Positions 17,663-25,516 of a DNA stretch of 64,000 nt are shown here, in pieces. How positions within the stretch are numbered: position 1 is the stretch's first letter; every line of letters starts with the position of its first letter. Source of the stretch: Tindallia magadiensis (lineage in GTDB: Bacteria > Bacillota > Clostridia > Peptostreptococcales > Tindalliaceae). The DNA is taken from contig NZ_FOQA01000001.1 in the NCBI RefSeq assembly GCF_900113635.1, positions 124,001 to 188,000 of the forward strand, read 5' to 3'. A model generated the notes under the pieces. The model did not search any database. It was not told where the DNA came from and worked only from the letters and a program-made list of their open reading frames with translations. The translations under genes were made by a program, and so were the position numbers.

Positions 17663-17926
17663 ATGGAACTGAAAAATCATATGGAAATTGTTGTGGATCG
17701 TATGTTGAAAATGTTTGTAGAGAAAGATCCTAATATTTGCACTTGTGAAAACTGTATTTTAGATGTTAAGGCTTATGCATTGAATCATCTGCCGCCGCAA
17801 TATTTTGTAACTGAGAAAGGTGAGGTTTATACGAAAGCTAAAGATTTAACAATACAGTTTGAAACGGATGTAACTTCCGTGTTAGTGCAAGGGATTGAAA
17901 AAGTGAAAAAGCATCCACGACACTAG
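17663..17926 (+). CDS. ComFB-family protein
   Basis: A small protein (87 residues) with the ComFB pattern: an N-terminal helix VVDRMLKMF, then CTCENCILDVKAYALNHLPPQYFVT. The cysteines could bind a metal. ComFB was named for the Bacillus competence operon. Cyanobacterial members have been reported to bind cyclic nucleotides or dinucleotides. Adjacency to pilin genes and a diguanylate cyclase makes a signalling role plausible here (inference). The start is ATG 17663 after GGGGGAAG; an upstream in-frame ATG at 17618 has no site. Confidence 0.8.
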   Translation: MELKNHMEIVVDRMLKMFVEKDPNICTCENCILDVKAYALNHLPPQYFVTEKGEVYTKAKDLTIQFETDVTSVLVQGIEKVKKHPRH

Positions 17927-17969
17927 AAGAGATGCCTACACAATAACCCTATTCTTTTTCTAATAAATG

Positions 17970-17978
17970 TGTTATACT
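17970..17978 (+). promoter_or_regulatory. Extended -10 promoter before the Xaa-Pro peptidase
   Basis: TATACT at 17973-17978 with TG at 17970-17971. The -35 region is weak. It would start a transcript carrying the peptidase gene and efp. Confidence 0.45.
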
Positions 17979-18021
17979 CTAAGATGCTAAAATGTTCAGA
18001 CTACATAATTTGGAGGTTTTT

Positions 18022-19086
18022 ATGGATAGGGCGGTTAATGAAATTCGAGAGTGGATTGAAGAAAATGGAGCCGATGCTGTACTAATTACTAGTGAAGCAA
18101 ATCGTTATTATCTTTCTGGGTTTACTGGTTCTGCTGGAATGGTTTTAATAACAAAGACTTCACAGTTTGTTTTGTCAGATTTTCGATACCGCCAACAAGT
18201 AAGGGAAGAATGTACAGACTTGACCTTCCTTATGACAGATAGTCAGCATTCAGTTTCTGATCACCTTAAAGATCTAGGAATTAAAATTGTTGGAATCGAA
18301 GAAAATAACGTCTCTTATCGTCAAGCGGTTGAATTAATGAATCATCATGGAAAAATCAAATTAGTACCTTTAAAAAACTTGATCGAAAAACTACGTTCAA
18401 TCAAGACGAAGGATGAAATTGAAAAAATAGAAAAAGCGGCTGCATTATCAGATGTGGGATGGGAATACATAAAACAACACCTTCATCCTGGTAAAAAAGA
18501 AAAAGATTTAGCATTGGATTTGGAAATTTTTCTGAGGCGTAACGGAGCTGAAAACATTAGTTTTCCTGTCATTTTAGCTTCAGGTTATCGAAGTGCGTTG
18601 CCTCATGGCGTAGCTTCTGATAAAATTATTGAAGACGGAGATTTGATAACCGTAGATTTCGGAAGTATTGTGAATTACTACTGCTCAGATATGACTAGAA
18701 CATTGGTTGTAGGACAAGCAAATGATAAACAGAAAGAAATTTACCATGTGGTTTTAGAAGCACAGACGAAAGCACTAGAAGCTGTAAAACCAGGAATATC
18801 AGGCAAAGAGCTTGATGATATTGCAAGGAATATCATCACAAAAGCAGGATATGGAGAAGCCTTTGGCCATGGATTAGGGCATGGCGTTGGCCTTGAAGTT
18901 CATGAGCTGCCACAAGTAAGTCAAAAAGGTATTGCACGACTTACGCCAGGAATGGTGATTACCATTGAACCAGGAATTTACCTTCCGGGTGTTGGTGGGG
19001 TAAGAATCGAAGACTTAGTATTAGTAACTAATGAAGGGTATCAAGTTCTATCTCAATCTTGCAAGAAGTTGCAAGAAATAAGATAA
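18022..19086 (+). CDS. M24B Xaa-Pro aminopeptidase / prolidase
   Basis: A metallopeptidase that removes residues next to proline. The N-terminal creatinase-like domain (1-125) is followed by a pita-bread domain. Its five metal ligands are visible: Asp in DFGSIV, Asp in CSDMTRT, His in GHGLGHGVGLEVHE, Glu in TIEPGIY and Glu in GVRIEDLV. 354 residues fit YqhT-type clostridial/Bacillus enzymes, which also sit directly before efp. ATG 18022 is chosen for GGAGG five bases upstream; an ATG at 17992 in frame lacks one. Confidence 0.9.
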   Translation: MDRAVNEIREWIEENGADAVLITSEANRYYLSGFTGSAGMVLITKTSQFVLSDFRYRQQVREECTDLTFLMTDSQHSVSDHLKDLGIKIVGIEENNVSYRQAVELMNHHGKIKLVPLKNLIEKLRSIKTKDEIEKIEKAAALSDVGWEYIKQHLHPGKKEKDLALDLEIFLRRNGAENISFPVILASGYRSALPHGVASDKIIEDGDLITVDFGSIVNYYCSDMTRTLVVGQANDKQKEIYHVVLEAQTKALEAVKPGISGKELDDIARNIITKAGYGEAFGHGLGHGVGLEVHELPQVSQKGIARLTPGMVITIEPGIYLPGVGGVRIEDLVLVTNEGYQVLSQSCKKLQEIR

Positions 19087-19118
19087 AACATTAAAATAAT
19101 TGAATAAGGAGGAACTTT

Positions 19119-19676
19119 ATGATACAGGCAGGAGATTTTCGTAAAGGTATTACGTTTCAAAAGAATGGAGAACCATGCGTTGTAATGGAATTTCAGCATG
19201 TTAAACCTGGAAAGGGTGCTGCTTTTGTAAGAACAAAATACAAAAACCTGATAACTGGCTCCATTCGGGAAGAAGCGTTTAATCCTAGTGATAAATTTGA
19301 AAAAGCATTAATTGAAACGAAAGAAATGCAATACCTTTACAATGATGGTGAGTTCTACTATTTCATGGACAATGAAACGTTTGAGCAATTTCCATTAACA
19401 GAAGATATCGTATCAGGTGCTATTGAATTTCTGAAAGAAAATGATACAGCAACTGTCCGGTTTTATCAAGGGAAAGCATTTCAATTGGAAGCACCTAATT
19501 TTGTTGAGTTAAAAATCATCGAAACAGAACCGGGTGTTAAAGGAGATACGGCATCTAATGTAACAAAGACTGCTAAAGTAGAGACCGGGGCTGTTATCCA
19601 TGTGCCTTTATTTATTAATGAGGGTGATAATGTGCGTGTAGACACAAGGTCTGGCGAATATATGTCCAGGGTATAA
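19119..19676 (+). CDS. efp: Elongation factor P
   Basis: Relieves ribosome stalling at polyproline stretches. The three-domain, 185-residue length is standard. The loop PGKGAAFVR (residues 30-38) carries the Lys at the acceptor-stem tip; no modifying enzyme gene is nearby. The C-terminal signature [18 protein letters not shown] is intact. AAGGAGGAAC precedes the ATG. Confidence 0.97.
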   Translation: MIQAGDFRKGITFQKNGEPCVVMEFQHVKPGKGAAFVRTKYKNLITGSIREEAFNPSDKFEKALIETKEMQYLYNDGEFYYFMDNETFEQFPLTEDIVSGAIEFLKENDTATVRFYQGKAFQLEAPNFVELKIIETEPGVKGDTASNVTKTAKVETGAVIHVPLFINEGDNVRVDTRSGEYMSRV

Positions 19677-19693
19677 AAAAAAGGAGGAATAAC

Positions 19694-20125
19694 ATGAATC
19701 ATTTATTTGAAAATGTAGCATACTTAAAAGGCTTAGCGGAAGGGTTAGAGGTTAAAGAGTCCTCTAAAGAAGGAAAACTATTACTGGGTATATTAGATAC
19801 GTTAGAAGAAATGGCAGAGGCAATAAACGAAATCCAGGAAGATCAAGAAGACTTGGAAGATTATGTAGAAGCACTGGATGATGACTTGGCTGAAATCGAG
19901 GAGGATTTAGACTTGGATGATGATTCTGAGTGTGATGATGATATTGACTTCATGGAAGTAGAATGTCCTAAATGTCAAGAAGTAATTTATTTGGATGAAG
20001 ACATATTGTATGACGATGATGCTGAGGTTTTATGTCCAGAGTGTCATGAAATCATTGAATTTATGGAAGAAGATTTTTGCGGTGATGACTGTTGTTGTGG
20101 ACACGACCACGAAGATAAAGAGTAG
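19694..20125 (+). CDS. Acidic CD1247-type zinc-ribbon protein
   Basis: A clostridial conserved protein without a known function. Residues 1-45 are helical (NVAYLKGLAEGLEV). Residues 46-90 are an extremely acidic Glu/Asp-rich helix. A likely zinc ribbon follows (CPKC with CPEC), then a Cys/His-rich tail CGDDCCCGHDHED that could bind metal. It follows efp closely, with AAGGAGG before the ATG, and is terminated downstream. A regulatory or metal-related role is possible but cannot be read from sequence. Confidence 0.75.
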   Translation: MNHLFENVAYLKGLAEGLEVKESSKEGKLLLGILDTLEEMAEAINEIQEDQEDLEDYVEALDDDLAEIEEDLDLDDDSECDDDIDFMEVECPKCQEVIYLDEDILYDDDAEVLCPECHEIIEFMEEDFCGDDCCCGHDHEDKE

Positions 20126-20147
20126 ATAAAAAAGTAATGATTTTTCT

Positions 20148-20183
20148 AGAAAATCCTCTGAGTAATCATTGGATTTTCTTTTT
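20148..20183 (+). terminator. Intrinsic terminator after the CD1247-type gene
   Basis: AGAAAATCC (20148-20156) pairs with GGATTTTCT (20171-20179), followed by a T-rich run. It ends just before the Asp23-family gene. Confidence 0.7.
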
Positions 20184-20210
20184 CTCTTTTATTCTATAGG
20201 AGGAGTTATA

Positions 20211-20597
20211 ATGAAGTCTGTAAATAAAGATTCGATAGGAGAAATTAATGTTGCAGAAGAAGTAATAGCTACAATATCAAGTATTAGCGCAACCTCTGTT
20301 AAAGGTGTTGCGGGTATGAGTAGCGGGTTAACGAGCGGATTTGCCGAAGCTTTGGGTAAAAAAAGTTTATCGAAAGGCGTTAAGGTAGATGTTAAAGATA
20401 AGTTAATCACACTTCATTTGAATGTGATCGTTGAGTATGGATTTAAAATCCCTGATATCTCTTGGGAAATACAGGACCGTGTAAAAGCAATGGTTGAAAA
20501 CATGACAGCAATGAAAGTTAAGCAAGTAAATGTTCATGTTCAAGCAGTAAAATTTCCTGAAGAAACAAAGGGAGAACCGACAGAAACTAGTAAATAG
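20211..20597 (+). CDS. Asp23/Gls24-family protein (YqhY-like)
   Basis: A conserved Firmicute protein, 128 residues, with IGEINVAEEVIATISSISA at the N terminus and VNVHVQAVKF near the end. The Bacillus homologue YqhY lies beside nusB and acc genes and has been linked to acetyl-CoA carboxylase activity and envelope stress. Here it lies directly before nusB, the same context. ATG 20211 is chosen over an in-frame ATG at 20169 because AGGAGGAG lies seven bases upstream. Confidence 0.88.
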   Translation: MKSVNKDSIGEINVAEEVIATISSISATSVKGVAGMSSGLTSGFAEALGKKSLSKGVKVDVKDKLITLHLNVIVEYGFKIPDISWEIQDRVKAMVENMTAMKVKQVNVHVQAVKFPEETKGEPTETSK

Positions 20598-20621
20598 AAT
20601 CGATAAGCTGGAGGAAATTTT

Positions 20622-21047
20622 ATGAAACGAACGCAAGCTCGCGAGCTTTGTATACAATTAGCATATGAAATGATCATTAAAGATGAATACTCTTTAGATG
20701 GATTCAATGTTTATCAAAATGAAAACTTCGATGATGATACAAGCCAGCAAACTTATGTAACAGATGTATTAAATAGTATTATTAAAGAAAGAGAAAATAT
20801 TGATAAAATCATACGTTCTTACTCTAAAGATTGGGATTTTGAGCGTATTGCACGGGTTGATTTAGCGATACTCAGAGTGGGCCTCTCTGAACTCTTGTTT
20901 ATGGAGAGCATTCCTCATCATGTAATCATTAATGAGGCTGTGGAGTTGGCAAAAAAATTCGGAACGGAACAGTCACCTTCTTTTATTAATGGTATTTTAG
21001 GAAGATATCACCGAGAATATCAAGAACAGGACGGCTCTTTGCTATGA
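20622..21047 (+). CDS. nusB: Transcription antitermination factor NusB
   Basis: An RNA-binding all-helical protein that, with S10 (NusE), forms the rRNA antitermination complex at boxA. The 141-residue length, the N-terminal RTQARELCIQLAYEM and the C-terminal IPHHVIINEAVELAKKFGTEQSPSFINGILG are diagnostic. GGAGG precedes the ATG. Its stop overlaps the next start (ATGA). Confidence 0.96.
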   Translation: MKRTQARELCIQLAYEMIIKDEYSLDGFNVYQNENFDDDTSQQTYVTDVLNSIIKERENIDKIIRSYSKDWDFERIARVDLAILRVGLSELLFMESIPHHVIINEAVELAKKFGTEQSPSFINGILGRYHREYQEQDGSLL

Positions 21048-22012
21048 CCAAAAAAGAAGTCGTTATGGGCTTTGATACGAGTAATTACACAACATCTGTC
21101 GCGCTGATGAACATAGATGGATCAAGCTTAGCTTCGAAAAGAGTGCTTTTAAGTACACCTAAAGGTCAAAAAGGACTGCGACAATCTGATGCATTGTTTC
21201 AGCATGTAAAAGTTTTACCAGCGATTATGCAAGAATTGACTTCATCCTTAAAAAATACGGTAGTAAAGGCGATCGGAGCCAGTGTAGCGCCAAGGCCTGT
21301 AGCTGAATCTTATATGCCAGTATTTTTAGCTGGAGAATCAATTGCCAGATCTATGTCTTCTCTTCTAGGAGTTCCTTTTTATTCTTTTAGTCACCAAGAA
21401 GGCCATATTGCTGCTGGTCTATGGTCTGCAAATGTTGACTATACTGATTTTTTTTGTTCACTACATTTGTCAGGTGGGACGACTGAATTACTGGAGGTAA
21501 CGCCACACAGAAACACTGGATACAACATCGATATTTTGGGCAACACTAATGACATTAGTATTGGGCAGTTAATCGATCGAGTCGGTGTTCGTTTAGGGTG
21601 TGATTTTCCGTCGGGTCCGCAACTTGAAAAACTAGCACTGGAATGGACGGATAGCTTAATAACAATTCCCAGTGGAGTGAAGGGGTTAGAATTAAACTTA
21701 TCCGGGCCAGAAACTTTTTTGTATCGCATTGTAGACGATTATAGGAATGCATCAAGATTAGCTCGTTCTATGTTTGTGTTTTTAGGCGAAACTATCGCAT
21801 TATGGATAAATAACCATCATGCATTAAAACCCATGCCTATGTTGCTAATAGTTGGAGGTGTGGCGGCAAATTCAATTTTCAGAGAAACACTTACAAAAAA
21901 ATTGAATCCTGAAATAAAGCTGATTTATGCTGATCCACAACATTGTAGCGACAATGCATTAGGAATATCGCATCTTACGTTGCGTCAATTTTTATACAAT
22001 AAGGATGAATAA
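21044..22012 (+). CDS. TsaD/Kae1-like ASKHA protein (paralogue)
   Basis: An actin-fold ATPase relative of TsaD/Kae1. FDTSNYTTSVA forms the phosphate loop, H117-x-x-x-H121 (FSHQEGHIAAG) is the metal-binding pair, and SGGTTELLEV and LIVGGVAANS are also conserved. At 322 residues it is shorter than true TsaD (about 340), and the flanking genes are the xse/isp cluster rather than the tsaB/rimI neighbourhood of the t6A enzyme. It is therefore more likely the clostridial paralogue of unknown function. It overlaps nusB by four bases. Confidence 0.8.
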   Translation: MTKKEVVMGFDTSNYTTSVALMNIDGSSLASKRVLLSTPKGQKGLRQSDALFQHVKVLPAIMQELTSSLKNTVVKAIGASVAPRPVAESYMPVFLAGESIARSMSSLLGVPFYSFSHQEGHIAAGLWSANVDYTDFFCSLHLSGGTTELLEVTPHRNTGYNIDILGNTNDISIGQLIDRVGVRLGCDFPSGPQLEKLALEWTDSLITIPSGVKGLELNLSGPETFLYRIVDDYRNASRLARSMFVFLGETIALWINNHHALKPMPMLLIVGGVAANSIFRETLTKKLNPEIKLIYADPQHCSDNALGISHLTLRQFLYNKDE

Positions 22013-22013
22013 T

Positions 22014-23228
22014 ATGCGCATTAAAACACTTTCTGTCTCGGATGTTAATAAATACATTAAAAAGCTTTTCAACGCTGATCCAATTATGCATCGAGTTTCA
22101 GTTGTAGGAGAAGTAACAGGATTCAAAGCTCATAGCAGTGGACATTATTACTTTACGCTTAAAGATGAAACTTCTCGATTACGTTGTGTTATGTTTCAAC
22201 AGAATACAAAGCACTTAACCATAACCATTAAAGAAGGCATGAAGTTAAAAGTAAATGGTGGTATTTCTGTATATGAAAGAGATGGGCAATATCAATTATA
22301 TGCAGAACATATAGAAGAAGCTGGAATAGGAGACTATTTTCGAGCTTTTCAACAATCCAAAGAACGGCTGGAAAAACAAGGATTGTTTAGAAAAGACCGT
22401 AAGAAAAAATTGCCACTGTTTCCTAAAAAAATTGGGATTATAACCTCTCAATCAGGTGCTGCTTTGCAGGATATGTTAAAGGTTATAAAAAGACGATGGC
22501 CAGTGGCTAACATATATTTATTTTCCACACAGGTGCAGGGTGAACTTGCTTCAAAATCTTTAGTACGCTCTGTAAAACTAGCACAGAATTATGATCTTGA
22601 TGTTGTTTTATTGGGTCGTGGTGGTGGTGCAGTAGAAGAGTTATGGGCTTTTAACGATGAAGAGCTGGCTTATGTCATTGCTGAATCAACAATACCTGTG
22701 ATAACAGGTATTGGGCATGAAACGGATTCTACTATAGCAGACTTCGTGGCAGATTATCATGCACATACACCAACGGCTGCAGCAGAAATAGCCGTTCCAG
22801 ATATTGCTGAAATCTGTAGCAAAATCGATCAACAAATAACTAGTGCAAGAAAAAACTGTGAAAGATTATTACATAATCATAAGATTGAGTTAAAGGCTAC
22901 TCGACAACGAATACCTTTTCGATTTCCTGAGCGATTGATTGAATCCGATCAGAAATCATTGGAACATATAAGAAAAAGATTAATGCGAGCACCAATGGAA
23001 AAAATTAAAAGAGATTATTTGATACTTGATTCTATTGGTAACAAAATTGACCATTTAAGTCCGCTATCAGTAATGAAAAGAGGCTATGGAGTTATACAGA
23101 GCCCTGATGGTAAGCTGATTACCGATATCCACCAAATGAATGTAAACGATACTTTTCACGTTAAGCTTAAAAATGGAGAGTTGATTGCAAATGTATTAAA
23201 AAAGAAAGAAGGTGCGGTTGATTCATGA
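22014..23228 (+). CDS. xseA: Exonuclease VII large subunit
   Basis: The catalytic subunit of single-strand exonuclease VII. It has an N-terminal OB fold (SVVGEVTGFKAHSSGHYYFTLKDE), the core IGIITSQSGAALQDM and RGGGAVEELWAFNDEELA, the TGIGHETDSTIADFVAD segment, then a long coiled coil and a C-terminal PLSVMKRGYGVI. At 404 residues it is slightly shorter than most. ATG 22014 fits AAGGA six bases upstream; ATG 22005 would overlap the previous stop. The 3' end overlaps xseB by four bases. Confidence 0.95.
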   Translation: MRIKTLSVSDVNKYIKKLFNADPIMHRVSVVGEVTGFKAHSSGHYYFTLKDETSRLRCVMFQQNTKHLTITIKEGMKLKVNGGISVYERDGQYQLYAEHIEEAGIGDYFRAFQQSKERLEKQGLFRKDRKKKLPLFPKKIGIITSQSGAALQDMLKVIKRRWPVANIYLFSTQVQGELASKSLVRSVKLAQNYDLDVVLLGRGGGAVEELWAFNDEELAYVIAESTIPVITGIGHETDSTIADFVADYHAHTPTAAAEIAVPDIAEICSKIDQQITSARKNCERLLHNHKIELKATRQRIPFRFPERLIESDQKSLEHIRKRLMRAPMEKIKRDYLILDSIGNKIDHLSPLSVMKRGYGVIQSPDGKLITDIHQMNVNDTFHVKLKNGELIANVLKKKEGAVDS

Positions 23229-23458
23229 AAAAAGGTCATTATGAAAAAAATTTTGTAAAGCTTGAAGAAATAGTAAACAAACTAGAAAGTCAGCAACTAA
23301 CATTGGAAGAATCATTAAATTTATTTCAACAAGGCGTTGAATTGTATAAAAAATGTTATGATCAATTAAGTAGTGCTGAAGATAAGTTAACAGTTATATT
23401 AGAAGAAAATGGTATTGTTGTAGAAAAGGAGGAAAAGCTTAATGGATTGGAAGAATAA
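23225..23458 (+). CDS. xseB: Exonuclease VII small subunit
   Basis: A 77-residue two-helix protein matching XseB (NFVKLEEIVNKLES, LTLEESLNLFQQGVELYKKC). Several copies bind the XseA coiled coil. It overlaps xseA by four and ispA by 17 bases, so the three are translationally coupled. Confidence 0.95.
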   Translation: MKKGHYEKNFVKLEEIVNKLESQQLTLEESLNLFQQGVELYKKCYDQLSSAEDKLTVILEENGIVVEKEEKLNGLEE

Positions 23459-24329
23459 GATGAGTGAGTATATGACTATGGTTAATGATGCCCTTGAAAA
23501 TTACATAGGCGAACACCAAACAGTGAATGCAGAAGTCTTCGAAGCCATGAAGTACAGCTTATTTGCTGGTGGGAAAAGATTGAGACCTATTTTTTCATTA
23601 GCTGTTTGTGAGTTATTAGGTAAAGAGGCTAAGCAAGTTATCCCATATGCATGTGCACTAGAAATGATTCATACATATTCTCTTGTTCATGATGACTTGC
23701 CAGCAATGGACGACGATGAAATAAGGCGCGGAAAACCAACAAATCATATTGTTTATGGTGAAGGAATAGCAATATTAGCAGGTGATGGTCTTTTGAACAA
23801 AGCATATGAAATAATGATTGATCATACTTTGAAATTAGAAAAACCAATTTTGGGATTAAAAGCAATGAAATCGATAGCTGATGCATCTGGAACTAATGGT
23901 ATGATAGGGGGACAGACGGCAGATCTATTAAATGAGGGAAAGGAAGTTGACGAAAAAACACTAACTTATATTCATCACAATAAAACAGGTGCTTTAATTG
24001 CAGCAGCATTAAAAGCGGGTTCTTATATGGCAGATGCTGATGATAACGAGGCTGAAAGCTGGGAAAAAATTGGCTATACGTTAGGGTTAGCTTTTCAGAT
24101 TCAAGATGACTTGTTAGACATTGAAGGCGATGCTTCAGAAATGGGAAAACCAGCAGGAAGTGATGAGCGCAATAAAAAAATGACCTATCCTGCTTTATAT
24201 GGAATTGAAGCATCTCGCAAAAAAGTAGATGAACTAACTAAAGAAGTTCAAACATTCCTTAAGGTATATGGAAATGAATCGAACTTTTTAAGTGCGTTGA
24301 CAAATGCTTTGATGAATAGACGTTCATAA
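23442..24329 (+). CDS. ispA: Polyprenyl (farnesyl/geranylgeranyl) diphosphate synthase
   Basis: A short-chain prenyltransferase joining IPP to allylic diphosphates. The first aspartate-rich motif is in HDDLPAMDDD (residues 83-92) and the second is in QIQDDLLD (about 224-231). GGKRLRP marks the IPP-binding end. The insertion in the first motif (DDLPAMD) is the bacterial farnesyl type. GGAGG lies nine bases upstream, inside the end of xseB. Context with dxs 2 kb downstream matches Bacillus. Confidence 0.93.
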   Translation: MDWKNKMSEYMTMVNDALENYIGEHQTVNAEVFEAMKYSLFAGGKRLRPIFSLAVCELLGKEAKQVIPYACALEMIHTYSLVHDDLPAMDDDEIRRGKPTNHIVYGEGIAILAGDGLLNKAYEIMIDHTLKLEKPILGLKAMKSIADASGTNGMIGGQTADLLNEGKEVDEKTLTYIHHNKTGALIAAALKAGSYMADADDNEAESWEKIGYTLGLAFQIQDDLLDIEGDASEMGKPAGSDERNKKMTYPALYGIEASRKKVDELTKEVQTFLKVYGNESNFLSALTNALMNRRS

Positions 24330-24344
24330 GCAGGGAGGGAAGGA

Positions 24345-24788
24345 ATGAATTTTATTCAGAGTATTGGTGAGAATAGACTTTTATGGGTGACGTTAATTGC
24401 TTGGTTCATTGCACAAGCGCTAAAAGTGCTTTTTACGCTTATTGTGGATAAACGATTTAATGTACTAAGATTTGTTGGATCTGGTGGTATGCCAAGTTCT
24501 CATTCTTCTTTTGTAATGAGCTTAGCAACTGGAACTGGGCGAATTCACGGATGGGACTCTACCATATTTACTATTTCGTTAGTTTTTGCATTTGTAGTTA
24601 TGTATGATGCTGCTGGTGTTCGATATGCCGTAGGAAAACAAGCAATCATTCTTAATGAAATTATGAAAGATTACCAAAAGGATAAAAAGATGTCTGAAGA
24701 ACAGTTAAAGGAACTAGTAGGCCACACGCCAGTAGAAGTTTTTGCTGGTGCGGTATTAGGTGTATTAGTTGCTGTTTGGATGTTATAA
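24345..24788 (+). CDS. Divergent PAP2-family membrane protein (YuiD-like)
   Basis: A membrane protein of 147 residues related to acid phosphatase/vanadium-haloperoxidase (DUF212). It has SGGMPSSHSSFVMSLATG with the catalytic-type Ser-His patch, DAAGVRYAVGKQA, and LVGHTPVEVFAGAVLG (second His). Three to four hydrophobic segments are visible. A lipid-phosphate substrate, perhaps a prenyl phosphate given ispA next door, is an inference. AGGGAGGG precedes the ATG. It is the last gene before the OLE RNA. Confidence 0.85.
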   Translation: MNFIQSIGENRLLWVTLIAWFIAQALKVLFTLIVDKRFNVLRFVGSGGMPSSHSSFVMSLATGTGRIHGWDSTIFTISLVFAFVVMYDAAGVRYAVGKQAIILNEIMKDYQKDKKMSEEQLKELVGHTPVEVFAGAVLGVLVAVWML

Positions 24789-24808
24789 CTGGTCACAAGG
24801 TGCTTTGA

Positions 24809-24837
24809 TTGAGTTTTTTCAATAAATATGGTATAAT
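24809..24837 (+). promoter_or_regulatory. Promoter of OLE RNA
   Basis: TTGAGT (24809-24814) and TATAAT (24832-24837) are separated by 17 bp, a near-consensus sigma-A promoter. Transcription would start about 24844, a few bases before the terminal helix of the RNA. Confidence 0.8.
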
Positions 24838-24843
24838 TTGATT

Positions 24844-25470
24844 ACAGGATGCAGTGGTGCAGTATTCTAGTCAGGTTTACTGATATCTGAAGGCGGGCCT
24901 AAAAATCCGTCAAAGGGCACATCGATGAAGTTTCTGGTTCCGGCTTGTGACGCCCAGTTGTGGGTCGGTTCTGGGAGTAAAGAAGATGGGGGCGATCCGC
25001 AATGGCATGCGGGCGTTGACCCTCGCTTCGTGGAGGCTTTTCCGATAAACGGATCGGAATGGTGAAACCTGTGCAGGCGTCCTTAATGAGGCAGCGTAGA
25101 GCACAGCGTAGCCTGCCTTGAGTGATGTGGGCAGATAAGTAGATCAGGTTTCAAAAGTCAGGGCCCGACCAAAGAGACTATTGCTACTTGAAACCCATGT
25201 TGCAAAAGAGGCTAAGAATTGGTGAATCTGTTGAGGAAATCTCCTAGACTGTTCACGGTGACATGATGAGATGAATCAGGGATTACAGTGCGGACTAAGT
25301 GGCAATCCAGTTCTGCGTATGGCGACATAGCAGAGATTTTTTTAAAGGGAAACCGCTGTGATGGCGACACACAGTAAAAATCTGGGAAAACTTACTGGAC
25401 CTAAGCCGTAAAATTTACCTGATTTGTTACCACTGCAACTTTAGCTGATAGCATTTTGCTATCAGCTTTT
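24844..25470 (+). ncRNA. ole: OLE RNA (ornate, large, extremophilic)
   Basis: An approximately 627-nt noncoding RNA, visibly richer in G+C than its neighbours and without a supportable ORF. Its ends pair: GCAGTGGT (24851-24858) with ACCACTGC (25429-25436), then TCAGGT (24871-24876) with ACCTGA (25417-25422). Two hairpins capped by GCGA tetraloops lie at 25312-25334 and 25356-25374, and GGTTTCAA/TTGAAACC pairs around 25146-25196. Known: OLE RNAs are about 600 nt, lie beside the gene for their partner OapA near ispA/dxs, and form membrane-associated RNPs tied to cold, alcohol and Mg stress in Halalkalibacterium. Size, position, partner gene and fold all agree. The call is from recall and context, not a covariance search. 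Confidence 0.9.
25443..25470 (+). terminator. Intrinsic terminator of OLE RNA
   Basis: An 11-bp perfect stem AGCTGATAGCA (25443-25453) with TGCTATCAGCT (25457-25467) encloses a TTT loop and is followed by a short T run. It lies 46 bases before oapA, so oapA is reached only by read-through or from its own promoter. Confidence 0.85.
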
Positions 25471-25516
25471 CTGGTTAACATCCTATAGAATAAATAACTT
25501 TGTGGAGGTATAATCG

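Noticed and set aside
23638-24213. - strand ORFs within ispA
   Set aside because: They are frame shadows of a well-conserved gene and lack ribosome-binding sites.
24910-25104. Antisense 64-residue ORF inside the OLE interval
   Set aside because: Composition is basic and unlike proteins, no ribosome-binding site is seen, and the region is explained by RNA structure.
24844-25470. RNase P RNA, tmRNA or SRP RNA as identity of the large RNA
   Set aside because: The size (about 627 nt) exceeds all three, the terminal pairing and GCGA hairpins do not follow their known cores, and oapA/dxs adjacency fits OLE.
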